Positions 8,466 to 17,037 of a stretch of DNA of 48,971 bases are shown here, piece by piece. This DNA is from DASRRB01 sp036732755 (lineage in GTDB: Bacteria > Planctomycetota > B15-G4 > SIAN01), in NCBI GenBank assembly GCA_036732755.1, contig DAINBU010000021.1, positions 1-48,971 on the forward strand, given 5' to 3'. Below the pieces are notes generated by a model. That model did not search any database. It saw only the letters and a list, made by a program, of their open reading frames with translations, and was not told the origin of the DNA. The position numbers and the translations under genes were made by a program. Each line of letters opens with the position of its first letter. Within the stretch, counting starts at the first letter, position 1.

Positions 8466-9292
8466 TCCTGCAGCGAGTCGCGCGCGCCATCGGGCAGGAA
8501 GGCGATCAGCGGCATCACCGCGCCCATCACGTCGCGCAGGTAGGGGAGCGGGTGGTAGGCGCCGCAGAGGTTGGTGCCGGGACGGTCGGCGCCGACCACG
8601 ACGTGCTCGCCCGCGTCGAAGCGGCGGCGGTCGTCGCCCGAAAGCGCGTGCGCGCGCCCGATGCCGTGCACGGAGAGGAGCGCGTGGCCGCCCGGCCGCA
8701 GCACGCGCCGCAGCTCCTCCATCCATGGAACTTGCAGTTCCGTGGGAATGTGGGTCAGCACCGAGATCGCGTAGACGAAGTCGAACGAAGCGTCGGGATA
8801 GGGGAGCGGCGGCGCGAGCCCGCACACCGCGAACCCGGCGCACGGCAGCGACCGCTGGCACCAGCGGATCAGCTGCGGGTTGTAGTCGCAGCCGTGGACC
8901 TTCGTGCCGAGCGATTCGAAGCGCTTCGCGAGGTGGCGGACCACGCGGCCGCAGCCGCAGCCCCAGTCGAGGATCGAGCGAAACTGCTGCAGCGAGAGGC
9001 CGTACGGCGCGATCGCCTGCTCGATCAGGTCGATGCTCTGCGGCCCGCTCTCGAGATGGCGGCGCAGGTCGAACTTCGACGAGACCTTGTAGACCAGGAA
9101 GGGCGGCGGCAGCGGCATGCCGTCGGGCGCGCCCTGCCGGACCAGCGCGCGGTTCGCGGCGCGGAGCTCGCGGTCCTTCAGGTACTTCCAGCGCTTGCGC
9201 ACGTCCTTGAAGCGCGCGCGGAACCGCTTCGCGGCACGGCGCAGCGGGCTCGGCGGCGGCTTCTCGGGCGAGCGTTCGGCGGCGGCTTCCAC
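8441..9292 (-). CDS. SAM-dependent methyltransferase
   Basis: A 283-residue class I methyltransferase. After a basic N-terminal 90 residues the SAM motif is ILDWGCGCGRVVRHLA, followed by VHGCDYNPQLI, FDFVYAISVLTHIP and LRRVLRPGGHALLSVHG. The GTG at 9292 is the first usable start after the stop of the SGNH gene upstream (9316), leaving 23 bases; no strong ribosome site is seen. Nearby glycan genes suggest modification of a sugar or lipid carrier (inference). Its stop is inside the end of the convergent methyltransferase, so there is no room for a terminator between them. Confidence 0.82.
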   Translation of the reverse strand: MEAAAERSPEKPPPSPLRRAAKRFRARFKDVRKRWKYLKDRELRAANRALVRQGAPDGMPLPPPFLVYKVSSKFDLRRHLESGPQSIDLIEQAIAPYGLSLQQFRSILDWGCGCGRVVRHLAKRFESLGTKVHGCDYNPQLIRWCQRSLPCAGFAVCGLAPPLPYPDASFDFVYAISVLTHIPTELQVPWMEELRRVLRPGGHALLSVHGIGRAHALSGDDRRRFDAGEHVVVGADRPGTNLCGAYHPLPYLRDVMGAVMPLIAFLPDGARDSLQDYALFARR

Positions 9293-9315
9293 GCGAGCTA
9301 CCGTAACCGCGCGCG

Positions 9316-10482
9316 TCAGCGGCCGCACGCCGTGAACTGCGCCGCGACGGCCGGCGCCATCCGTTCGGCGAGCAGCGCGTGGCCGCGCCGGAAGATGTGG
9401 TAGTCGCTCGCGTAGAGGTCCTCGCGTGCGTCGGCGCGGAACGCGTCGAGCACGTCGACCGTCGCGATTCCGAGCTCCGCCGCCGCCTCCTGCAGGCGGA
9501 CGCGCAAGCGGCCGTTGGCGCCGGTTGCCGACGCCTGCCGCGCGGTGTCCCCGAGCGCCGCGACGCGCTCGGGGAAGACGAGGTCGTAGCCGGGCAGGAG
9601 CACGAGCAGCGCCTTCGCGCCGCGCTCGTGCGCGAGGTCGCGCAGCAGCTCGAGGCTCCGCTTCGCCTTGGCGCAGACCGGCTCGAAGCGCTCGGGATGG
9701 AAGTGGAAGTAGGCCGCCTGGTTCATCCCCTGCCAGAAGAGCGGCATCTCCGGCAGCGCGAGCCAGCGCACCCGCTCCGACGTCGTCTCGGGCGGCGGCG
9801 CCGGGTCGGCCGGCCGCTCGGCAAGCGCGTCGTCGAGGTGGGGGCTGCCCGCGTCCTCGAGCTCGACGAAGTCGTTGCCGAGGAAGCAGACGACGACGAG
9901 GAGGTCGGGCTGCAGCGTCGCCGCCAGCGACCGCAGCCGCAGCACCTCCTGGTAGAGGCTGTAGAAGCCGCACGACGCGTTGTAGATCGCGGCGCCGACG
10001 CGGCCGTCGGAGCGTAGGCGCCGCTCGAGCAGGTCGGCGGCGTTGTCGGCGTTGCTCACCACGCCCATCAGGTGGCTGTCGCCCACCAGCAGCGCGCGCG
10101 GACCGGTCGCGAGCGTCGTCACGTCCTCGCTCCGCACCAGCCCGAGGTTGTTGCTGCGGCGGACGATGCGGTCCTTGCCCCCTCCCGACGGCGGCGAGTG
10201 CAGCGCGTGGATCACGTAGCGCTGCTCGAGGTTGCGGCGCGGCCGGACTCCGAGGACCGGATCGGCCGCGTAGGCGTCGCCGTGCGGCGAGGGGGCGTCG
10301 GGGTCGGCGGGCCCGACGACGATCGTCGCCGGCCGCGACTCGAGCGCGCGCGCGATCGCGCGCACGACCTGGACGATCACGACGCCTTCGAGCAGGACGA
10401 AGCCCGCGAGGATCCGCCGGAACCAGCGCCGTCGTGCCTCGTGCGGGGGCGGCGGCGCAGTCGACGCGGGCGATGAGGACAT
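9316..10482 (-). CDS. Membrane-anchored SGNH hydrolase-family protein
   Basis: A 388-residue protein with one membrane segment (about residues 23-42) and an extracytoplasmic SGNH domain. Block I is LLVGDSHLMG with Ser136. Block II is YNASCGFYS, block III is VCFLGNDFVE, and the last block is ASDYHIFRRGH with the Asp-x-x-His pair. The spacing suits the AlgX/SGNH group linked to polysaccharide O-acetylation. The ATG at 10482 has GGA 5 bases upstream. It is the second SGNH protein in the locus and lies 23 bases upstream of the methyltransferase, so they probably share a transcript. Confidence 0.8.
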   Translation of the reverse strand: MSSSPASTAPPPPHEARRRWFRRILAGFVLLEGVVIVQVVRAIARALESRPATIVVGPADPDAPSPHGDAYAADPVLGVRPRRNLEQRYVIHALHSPPSGGGKDRIVRRSNNLGLVRSEDVTTLATGPRALLVGDSHLMGVVSNADNAADLLERRLRSDGRVGAAIYNASCGFYSLYQEVLRLRSLAATLQPDLLVVVCFLGNDFVELEDAGSPHLDDALAERPADPAPPPETTSERVRWLALPEMPLFWQGMNQAAYFHFHPERFEPVCAKAKRSLELLRDLAHERGAKALLVLLPGYDLVFPERVAALGDTARQASATGANGRLRVRLQEAAAELGIATVDVLDAFRADAREDLYASDYHIFRRGHALLAERMAPAVAAQFTACGR

Positions 10483-10533
10483 CGGATTCCAAACCGAGTA
10501 GCGTGCTGCGCCACTTTTCCCGGGAGTTCGGCG

Positions 10534-11787
10534 GTGGTCAATCCCTGGCGCGGCCTGGCGGGCCTGCCGCGCGCGAGCTGGATCCTCGCGGTCGCGACGC
10601 TGGTCAACCGCGCCGGCGTGATGGTCCGGCCCTTCCTCGTGATCTACCTCACGACGCAGGTCGGCCTCTCGGTCGAGGACGCGGGCTGGTACCTCTTCGC
10701 GTACGGCGCGACCACGCTGATCGCGGCGCCGCTCTCGGGCCGGCTCACCGACCGCTTCGGCGCGCGTGCCGTGATGCGCGTCAGCCTGCTGCTCTCGGCG
10801 TGCGCGCTGCTGATCTATCCGCTGGCGCAGACGCGCACCTGGCTCCTGGTCGCGACGGCGACCTTCGCGCTGTTCAACGAGATGCCGCGCCCCGCGCTGA
10901 TGGCGCTGGTGACCGAGGTCGTCCCGCCCGAGAAGCAGCGCAGCGCGGTCGTGCTCTCGCGCCTCGCGATGAACCTCGGAATGGGCGTCGGGCCGGCGCT
11001 CGCCGGCTGGATCGTCGCGCCGCGCGGCGATCTGCGGGTCGCGACGAGCGGGCAGTTCCTGGCGATCTTCCTGATCGACGCCGGCGCGAACCTCGCGGCA
11101 GCGGTGATCCTGTGGCTGACGCGGCTGCCGCGTGGCGCCGTCGCGGCGCGCGCGCCCGCCCAGCCTGAAGAGCGCGGGAAGTCGCTGCTCGCCGACCCGC
11201 GGCTGCGGATGCTCTTCGTCGCCACCGTGCTGAGCGCGGTCGTCTTCTGGCAGCACGACTCGTCGCTCGCCCTCTACATCAAGGAGTCCCAGCTCACCGT
11301 GGCGGCCTTCGGGCGCGTCTTCAAGGCGGAGGAGATCTTCGGCTTCAGCATCACGCTCAACACGCTGCTGATCGTGCTGTTCGAGGTCGAGCTCAACTTC
11401 ACGACGCACCACTGGCCGCAGCGCCGCAACCTCGTGATCGGCGCGCTGCTCGCCGCGCTCGGCTTCGGCGGGATGGCCTTCGCGAAGAGCGTCGGCGTGA
11501 TCGCCTTCAACGTCGCGCTCTACACCGTCGGCGAGATGTTCCTCTTCCCCGCCGTCACGACCTACGCGCTCGCGATCGCGCCGCCGGAGCGGCGCGGCAG
11601 CTACATGGGCGTGCTCACGCTCAGCTTCGGCGCCGGCTTCTCGATCGGGCCCTGGGTCGGGACGCGGCTGCTGCACCATTACGGGCCGACGACGCTCTGG
11701 CCGGTGATGTTCGGGGTCGGGCTCCTCTCCGCGCTCTGCTACGCGCGGCTGCCCGAGCCCGGATCGCGCTCGACCGAGTCCCGCTAA
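10534..11787 (+). CDS. Major facilitator superfamily transporter
   Basis: A 417-residue integral membrane protein with the hydrophobic profile of a 12-helix MFS carrier. The loop 2-3 signature is present as GRLTDRFGARAVMR, and NEMPRPALMALVTEVVPPEK plus NLGMGVGPALAGWI resemble motif C-like antiporter regions of drug-efflux members. Substrate unknown; export of a small molecule is the usual role. The GTG at 10534 has GGGAG 7 bases upstream. The next gene starts 36 bases after its stop with its own ribosome site. Confidence 0.88.
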   Translation: MVNPWRGLAGLPRASWILAVATLVNRAGVMVRPFLVIYLTTQVGLSVEDAGWYLFAYGATTLIAAPLSGRLTDRFGARAVMRVSLLLSACALLIYPLAQTRTWLLVATATFALFNEMPRPALMALVTEVVPPEKQRSAVVLSRLAMNLGMGVGPALAGWIVAPRGDLRVATSGQFLAIFLIDAGANLAAAVILWLTRLPRGAVAARAPAQPEERGKSLLADPRLRMLFVATVLSAVVFWQHDSSLALYIKESQLTVAAFGRVFKAEEIFGFSITLNTLLIVLFEVELNFTTHHWPQRRNLVIGALLAALGFGGMAFAKSVGVIAFNVALYTVGEMFLFPAVTTYALAIAPPERRGSYMGVLTLSFGAGFSIGPWVGTRLLHHYGPTTLWPVMFGVGLLSALCYARLPEPGSRSTESR

Positions 11788-11823
11788 CCTGCGCCGATCT
11801 CGGGACCGATCGGGAGGCCGCGC

Positions 11824-13983
11824 GTGGAGAGGGTCCGCTTCGCCGTCGCCGCTCCTTTCGCGCTGCTCGCGGCGCTCGCGCCCGAAGCGGCGCGCGGACA
11901 GGAAGCCGCCGCCACGCTCCCGCGCGCACAGCGGCTCTACGCGAAGCGCGACGCGCGCGAATCGACGCGGCGCTCCTTCGTCGAGGCGTGGCAGCCGGTC
12001 ACGATCGAGAGCGGCGACTGGCAGCTGCTCACCGGCTTCCCGTACCGCGGCCACCGCCGGCACGACCTCGCGCCGCCGCGCGCGCCGGAAGCGGAGCTGC
12101 TCGCGCTGCGCGCCGGCGACGCCGGGCCCGACCTGACGCGGACGTTCGAGGGCAAGGACGGGCGGGTCGCCACATGGGAGCCGATCGGGAAGGGGATCGA
12201 CCGGCGCATCGACCTGCGGCGCTTCGGGGACGGCCGCGACGATCGCACGGTCGCCTACCTGCACGGGACGCTGATCGCGCCGGCCGCCGGCACCTACGAG
12301 GCGGCCATCGGCTCCGACGACGGGCTGATGCTCTGGCTCAACGGGAAGCTGCTCGTCGACAAGGACGTCCCGCGCAGTCTCGTGCCGCCCTTCGACCGCG
12401 TGAAGCTCCCGCTCGCGGCCGGCGTGAACCACGTCGTCGCCAAGGTCGCGAACGGATTCGCCGACTTCGCCTTCGAGCTCGACACGCGCGCCCCGCTGCC
12501 GGGCGACGTCGACGCGTGGCTCTCGTGGCGCCTCGACCAGGACTTCCCGCGCGACCGCACGCGCCTCTACTGGCGCACGCTCGCCGTGAACGTGCCGGAG
12601 GAGGCGGAGCTCGAGGTCGGCGGGCTCGACGTGCTGGACGATGGCAAGGGGGGCCGCGTCGTCGTCGCCACGCGGCGCGGCGACGTCTGGATCGTGGAGG
12701 GCGCCGCGGAGGAGCCGCCGCTCGCGCCGAAACTGACGCGGTTCGCGTCGGGGCTGCACGAGCCGCTCGGCGCGGCAGCGCGCATCGAGGACGGGAAGCT
12801 CGCCGTCTACGTCGTCCAGCGGCCCGAGCTCACGCGCCTCGTCGATCTCGACGGCGACGGCCGCGCCGACCTCTACGACTCGGTCTGCGACGCGTGGGGC
12901 GTGAGCGGCAACTACCACGAGTTCGCGTTCGGGCCGAAGTTCGACCGCGACGGCAACGCCTGGGTCACGCTGAACGTCGGTTTCTGCGGCAGCCTCGGCA
13001 AGTCGGAGGTGCCGTGGCGCGGCTGGGCGGCGAAGGTCACGCCGCGCCGCGAGTTCGTGCCGGTCTGCGCCGGCGCGCGCAGCCCCAACGGCATCGGCTT
13101 CGACGGCGAGGGCGAGCCGCTCTACGTCGACAATCAAGGCGACTGGGTGGAAACCAACGTGCTCCGCCTGCTCGCGCCGGGCGAGTACCTCGGCCATCCC
13201 GCGGGCCTGCGCTGGCGCGACGACCTCGCGAAGGACGCGAGCGGGCAGCCGGTGATCCCGCCCGTCTCGCCGCCGGTCGTCTGGTTCCCCTACGAGAAGA
13301 TGGGGCAGTCGACCGCCGACGTCGTCCGCGTCGCTACCGGCGGGAAGTTCGGCCCCTTCGAAGGCCAGCTCCTCTGCGGCGAGCTCACGCTCGCGCGCGT
13401 GCTGCGCGTCGACCTCGAGCGCGTCGACGGACGGCTGCAGGGCGCCTGCTTCCCGTTCCTCGACGGCTTCGAGTCGGGCGTGAACCGGATCGCCTTCGCG
13501 CCCGACGGCTCGCTCCACGTCGGCGAGACCGACCGCGGCTGGGGCTCGGTGGGGCGCAAGCGCTTCGGCCTCGAGCGCGTGGTCTGGAACGGGAAGACGC
13601 CGTGCGAGCTCCTGCGCATGCGCGCCGAGCCGGACGGCTTCCGCCTCGAGTTCACCCGTGCCGTCGACCCGGCGAGCGCCGCCGACCTCGCGTCGTACCG
13701 CCTCTCCTCCTTCCACTACGAGCACCACCAGGAGTACGGCTGCCCGGAGATGGAGACGCGCCCGCATGCGCTGTCGTCGGCCGAGGTGATCGACGCGAAG
13801 ACCGTGCGGCTGCGCGTCGACGCGGCGACCGGCGCGCTGCGGCCCGGCTGCGTGCACGAGCTCCATCTCGACGGCGTGAAGAGCGGCGCTTCGTCCGACG
13901 GCGCGGAGCCGGCCGGCTCGCCGCTCCTGCACGCGGTCGCGTGGTACACGCTGAACGAGGTGCCGGCGACCGACGCGCAGTGA
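11824..13983 (+). CDS. Secreted sorbosone-dehydrogenase-like beta-propeller protein with PA14-like region
   Basis: A 719-residue exported protein with an N-terminal signal (residues 1-25, ending near ARGQ). Residues of about 130-205 resemble a PA14-type carbohydrate module: GTYEAAIGSDDGLMLWLNGK and VNHVVAKVANG. The central 400 residues match the planctomycete DUF7133/glucose-sorbosone dehydrogenase-like propeller, with LVDLDGDGRADLYDSVCDAW, EFAFGPKFDRDGNAWVT, SPNGIGFDGEG, and RIAFAPDGSLHVGETDRGWG. There is no CxxCH haem site, unlike many relatives. A C-terminal beta-sandwich-like stretch follows. The GTG start has GGGAGG 6 bases upstream. It probably binds or oxidises sugars outside the cytoplasm, but the activity is unproven. 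Confidence 0.72.
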   Translation: MERVRFAVAAPFALLAALAPEAARGQEAAATLPRAQRLYAKRDARESTRRSFVEAWQPVTIESGDWQLLTGFPYRGHRRHDLAPPRAPEAELLALRAGDAGPDLTRTFEGKDGRVATWEPIGKGIDRRIDLRRFGDGRDDRTVAYLHGTLIAPAAGTYEAAIGSDDGLMLWLNGKLLVDKDVPRSLVPPFDRVKLPLAAGVNHVVAKVANGFADFAFELDTRAPLPGDVDAWLSWRLDQDFPRDRTRLYWRTLAVNVPEEAELEVGGLDVLDDGKGGRVVVATRRGDVWIVEGAAEEPPLAPKLTRFASGLHEPLGAAARIEDGKLAVYVVQRPELTRLVDLDGDGRADLYDSVCDAWGVSGNYHEFAFGPKFDRDGNAWVTLNVGFCGSLGKSEVPWRGWAAKVTPRREFVPVCAGARSPNGIGFDGEGEPLYVDNQGDWVETNVLRLLAPGEYLGHPAGLRWRDDLAKDASGQPVIPPVSPPVVWFPYEKMGQSTADVVRVATGGKFGPFEGQLLCGELTLARVLRVDLERVDGRLQGACFPFLDGFESGVNRIAFAPDGSLHVGETDRGWGSVGRKRFGLERVVWNGKTPCELLRMRAEPDGFRLEFTRAVDPASAADLASYRLSSFHYEHHQEYGCPEMETRPHALSSAEVIDAKTVRLRVDAATGALRPGCVHELHLDGVKSGASSDGAEPAGSPLLHAVAWYTLNEVPATDAQ

Positions 13984-14034
13984 GCTCGCGCGGCGACGCG
14001 CCGGACACCGCGCCGCCGCGGCACCGAACCTCGC

Positions 14035-15897
14035 TCAGTTCACCTTCTTCATCGTCTCGAACCACGCCTTCTCGAGCTCGGCGAAGTCGATGCCGCGGAA
14101 GGCCTCCTGAAACGCGTCGCGCAGCGCGTCCGGCGACGAGTCGGCGTAGTCCTGCATCGGCTGGAAGCCGGGGTCGACCGGCTCGTCGGGCTTGTCGGGA
14201 TGGTCGGGATGGTCGGGATCGCCCGGCTTCGCTGGATCGTCCGGATTCGTGGGCGCGCTCGGATCGGGTGGCGTCGCCGGGTCGGCCGGCGGCGGTTCAG
14301 GCGCCGGATCGGTCTTGCCCGCCGGATCGGCGGGCGGCGCGGGCGGTGGTTCGGGCGGTTGCTCGGGCGGCGGCGCCGGCGGCTCGAAGGCCTTGGGCTG
14401 CTTGTCGCGGGCCGCCTGACGCCGCAGCGCTTCGAAGTAGTTCGGCAGGATCTTGCCCCACTTCGCGTTCCACTCCTTCTTCCTCGGGACCTCCTCGCGC
14501 AGGAAGTAGACGAGGCTCCAGCCCTGCGCGTAGCTCACCGACGGGTAGGAGTAGTAGTCGCCCTGCGAGAACTCGACGAGGTCCTTGAGCGGCGTGTATC
14601 CGGTGTTGCCCCAGACCTTCGTCTCCTTCCCTTCCGCGTCCTTGGTCACCTTGCAGCTGCGCGGCCCCTGGTTCAGCGCCGTCTTCAGCACGCCGACGCG
14701 CCAGCGGAACGGCTCGATGGTGAAGCGCGAGCCGCCGAACTTCGCGCCGGCGTAGTAGTCGCCGTGCCCCTCGTTGAACCACGAGTGCGGGGAGACCTTG
14801 CCGACCGAGTAGTAGATGTACTGGTGGAACGCCTCGTGGTAGAGGACCGCGAGCGTGTTGTCGTCGACCCTCCGCGAGCGACTCGCGTCGTAGAAGACGA
14901 GCTCCTCGGAGTGGTTGTTCCAGTAGCCGGCCGACCCGCCGGGCCCGCCGTACGCGTGGTACTCGATCGCGTCGCCGCACACGCGCATCACCGAGACGGC
15001 GTCGACCGGCTTCGCCGGCGGGAACTGCTTCTCGTAGACCTGCTCGCGGATCCGCTCGATGCGCTCGGCCAGGAGCCGCGCGAGCTCCTTGTTGGTGTCG
15101 TTCTTCGTGTTGTAGACGACGACGTAGTTCTTCTTCGGGCTGACGATCACGTCCCAGCCCTTGACCAGCCCCTCCTCGATCTTGCGGCGCCGCTCCGGGC
15201 TGATGTTGATGCCGTTCAGGATGCCGAGGCGCGCGGCGTCCTTCGCCTTGTCGTCGTGGAAGAGGAACGACCTGGCGATCGCCTTCGTGAGCGGCTCGTA
15301 GGTGTCGCGGCGGCGCGCGCTCGACGTGACCCGGATGCCGTACTCGACGCCGTTCTTCTCGAAGGCCGCCAGCAGCACGAGCAGCGTTTGGTCGGGATTC
15401 GGGCGGCCGTTGCTCAACGGGATCTCGATGACCCAGTACTTCCCGGGCACCTTGTCCTTCGATGCGACTGGTTTCCAGTTCTTGTTCTCGGGCCACTTCT
15501 TCGCGTCGAAGCCGATCAGGTACTGCGTCGCGGCTTCGTAGACCGACTTGGGCTCTTCGCGCTTGATCCGGGGATGCTTCGGAGGCTTCGGCTTGTCGCC
15601 GCCCGGATCGGGACCGGCGGTCTCCGGCGTCGCGGGCTCGTCGGGCTTCTTGCTGAAGCGCAGGATCTCCATCGCGGGCCGGAACGAGTCGCCCTTGGAG
15701 CCGGGCTCGTAGAACTTGGCGACCGTGTATTCCTCGTCGACCTCGACCGGCACCTGCTCCCACTTGTCGAAGCGATAGAGCGAGAACTTGTATTTGCTGT
15801 CGCGGTAGACGGTGCTGGCCGTCGTGTCGAAGGGCGCGACCGCGGCGAGGCACGCGGCGGCGACGAGGCCGAGGCCCGCTCGCTGGAACCAGTCCAT
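14035..15897 (-). CDS. Secreted HExxH metalloprotease-like protein with Pro/Asp-rich linker
   Basis: A 620-residue exported protein with a signal peptide (residues 1-28). The active-site-like segment is HEAFHQYIYY, HEAFH being at 354-358, followed by WFNEGHGDYY with a glutamate at 376. This gives the HExxH plus downstream Glu pattern of gluzincin zinc peptidases and DUF1570-like planctomycete proteins. Before the C-terminal 40 residues there is a long proline-rich spacer (about 496-585), including short repeats of DHPDHPDKPDEP. Such linkers usually hold domains apart outside the cell. The ATG has AGGAGA 8 bases upstream. Substrate unknown; proteolysis is inferred from the motif alone. Confidence 0.7.
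   Translation of the reverse strand: MDWFQRAGLGLVAAACLAAVAPFDTTASTVYRDSKYKFSLYRFDKWEQVPVEVDEEYTVAKFYEPGSKGDSFRPAMEILRFSKKPDEPATPETAGPDPGGDKPKPPKHPRIKREEPKSVYEAATQYLIGFDAKKWPENKNWKPVASKDKVPGKYWVIEIPLSNGRPNPDQTLLVLLAAFEKNGVEYGIRVTSSARRRDTYEPLTKAIARSFLFHDDKAKDAARLGILNGINISPERRRKIEEGLVKGWDVIVSPKKNYVVVYNTKNDTNKELARLLAERIERIREQVYEKQFPPAKPVDAVSVMRVCGDAIEYHAYGGPGGSAGYWNNHSEELVFYDASRSRRVDDNTLAVLYHEAFHQYIYYSVGKVSPHSWFNEGHGDYYAGAKFGGSRFTIEPFRWRVGVLKTALNQGPRSCKVTKDAEGKETKVWGNTGYTPLKDLVEFSQGDYYSYPSVSYAQGWSLVYFLREEVPRKKEWNAKWGKILPNYFEALRRQAARDKQPKAFEPPAPPPEQPPEPPPAPPADPAGKTDPAPEPPPADPATPPDPSAPTNPDDPAKPGDPDHPDHPDKPDEPVDPGFQPMQDYADSSPDALRDAFQEAFRGIDFAELEKAWFETMKKVN
14190..14221. repeat. 9-base tandem repeat inside the metalloprotease linker
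   Basis: The unit TGGTCGGGA recurs about three times in tandem and encodes the Asp-His-Pro repeats of the linker on the minus strand. Copy number may vary between strains. Confidence 0.6.
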
Positions 15898-16100
15898 GTC
15901 CGACGTCTCCTGCGCGATGGGGCGGCCCGCATGTCCCGAGCGAGCGAGCCGGATCAGACTATCCGTCCGGGTCGTTCCCGAGGACTCCGGCGCCGCCCCT
16001 CGTCACGTTCCCGACTTTCCCGACTCGGGGGGGGCCGCGGACACCGTGAGCGCCCGGAGCGGTTCCGGGCGCGACCCTGGAACGTCGCCGACCCGACGTC

Positions 16101-16138
16101 CCGTTCAACTCGCCGTTCAACCGGCGGTTCAACCGGAG
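16101..16138. repeat. Three copies of GTTCAAC at the 3' end of the zinc-ribbon gene
   Basis: GTTCAAC occurs three times within about 30 bases; the last two copies share a downstream CGG. The last copy overlaps the stop of the minus-strand zinc-ribbon gene. The function is unknown and chance duplication by slippage is possible. Confidence 0.45.
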
Positions 16139-16428
16139 ATGGTGCGCACGCCGAGGAAGGCGCAGCAGCCGAGGATCAGCACCACCCCGACGACCAGGAC
16201 GGTGACGATCAGCATCCCCCACGAGCCGGAGCGGCGCGGCGCCGCGCGCTCGGCCGCCGCGAGGTCGGCGAGGCGGCGCGCCATCTCGGCCGTCGGGTCT
16301 CCGCTCGCCGCGACCAGCGCGCCCGGCAGCGTCAGCCCGCAGTATTCGCAGAAGCGCGGTCGCGACGGCGGGATGCGCGCGGCGCAGCCGGGGCAGGTGT
16401 CGGGCGCGGAGCTCACGGGATTCGCCAT
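16129..16428 (-). CDS. Small zinc-ribbon protein with C-terminal membrane helix
   Basis: A 99-residue protein. CPGC at residues 12-15 and CEYC at 27-30 form a double-CxxC zinc ribbon. A short charged, alanine-rich stretch follows, then one strong hydrophobic helix (about 72-93). This is a tail-anchored layout, so the ribbon probably faces the cytoplasm. The ATG at 16428 has GGAG about 10 bases upstream. It lies 53 bases after trmO on the same strand and may be in its transcript. Function unknown. Confidence 0.65.
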   Translation of the reverse strand: MANPVSSAPDTCPGCAARIPPSRPRFCEYCGLTLPGALVAASGDPTAEMARRLADLAAAERAAPRRSGSWGMLIVTVLVVGVVLILGCCAFLGVRTISG

Positions 16429-16481
16429 GTCGGAACGCTCCGGATTCGGTGCCGCGTCTACGTGGCGTCGGCGCCGCCGGT

Positions 16482-17009
16482 TCAGGCCGGCGGCCGGCGC
16501 GCGCCCGGCCAGGTGCGATGGTCGGGCCGCTTCGGATCGGCGAGCTCCGCCAGCCAGCCGAGCGAGGCGTCGGCGACCGAGTCGTAGGTCGCGATGTACG
16601 GCTTCAAGTCGAGCACCGGCGTGCCGTCCAGCATGTCGACGCCGCGGATCCGCAGCCGCTGGCGCGCGACGTCGAGCAGCTTCACGACCGAGAGCCCGAT
16701 CGGGTTGGGGCGATGGGGGGCGCGCGTCGCGAAGAGACCGCGCTTCTTCGTATCGCGCGGCGGGACCACCTGGGCGTTCCAGCCGCGCGCGTAGCGGGCC
16801 CACCACACCACCCAGACGTGGCTGAAGCCCTTCAGGTCCTTCAGCAGATTCTGCAGGCCGGGCCGCAGCACGATCTCCCCGTCGGCGACCGGCGCGACGC
16901 CCGGCTGGCGCGGCGTCCCCTCGTGGACCTTGAAGGGAGAGTGGACCACGCCGACGGGTCGCACGGCGTATTCGAGCTCGGCGGGGAGGTCGTAGGGTCG
17001 GGCGGCCAT
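16482..17009 (-). CDS. trmO: tRNA-Thr (GGU) m(6)t(6)A37 N6-methyltransferase, TrmO/TsaA
   Basis: A 175-residue protein of the UPF0066/TsaA family. The conserved block LFATRAPHRPNPIGLSVVKL is complete, preceded by FSHVWVVWWARY and followed by VLDLKPYI. TrmO uses SAM to add the N6-methyl group of m6t6A at position 37 of threonine tRNA. Its single beta-barrel fold is unlike the Rossmann methyltransferases nearby. The length corresponds to the catalytic domain alone; the E. coli protein has a C-terminal extension. It lies 28 bases downstream of the caspase-fold-like gene and is probably co-transcribed by position rather than function. Confidence 0.9.
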   Translation of the reverse strand: MAARPYDLPAELEYAVRPVGVVHSPFKVHEGTPRQPGVAPVADGEIVLRPGLQNLLKDLKGFSHVWVVWWARYARGWNAQVVPPRDTKKRGLFATRAPHRPNPIGLSVVKLLDVARQRLRIRGVDMLDGTPVLDLKPYIATYDSVADASLGWLAELADPKRPDHRTWPGARRPPA

Positions 17010-17037
17010 CGCGATGAAGGGTAGCGCGCGCCGCCGC

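Noticed and set aside
9316..13932. A very long minus-strand open frame (over 1500 codons)
   Set aside because: Only its last 388 codons are the SGNH protein. The rest is antisense to the MFS and sorbosone-dehydrogenase-like genes and has the Arg/Ala/Glu-rich composition of shadow frames in high-GC DNA.
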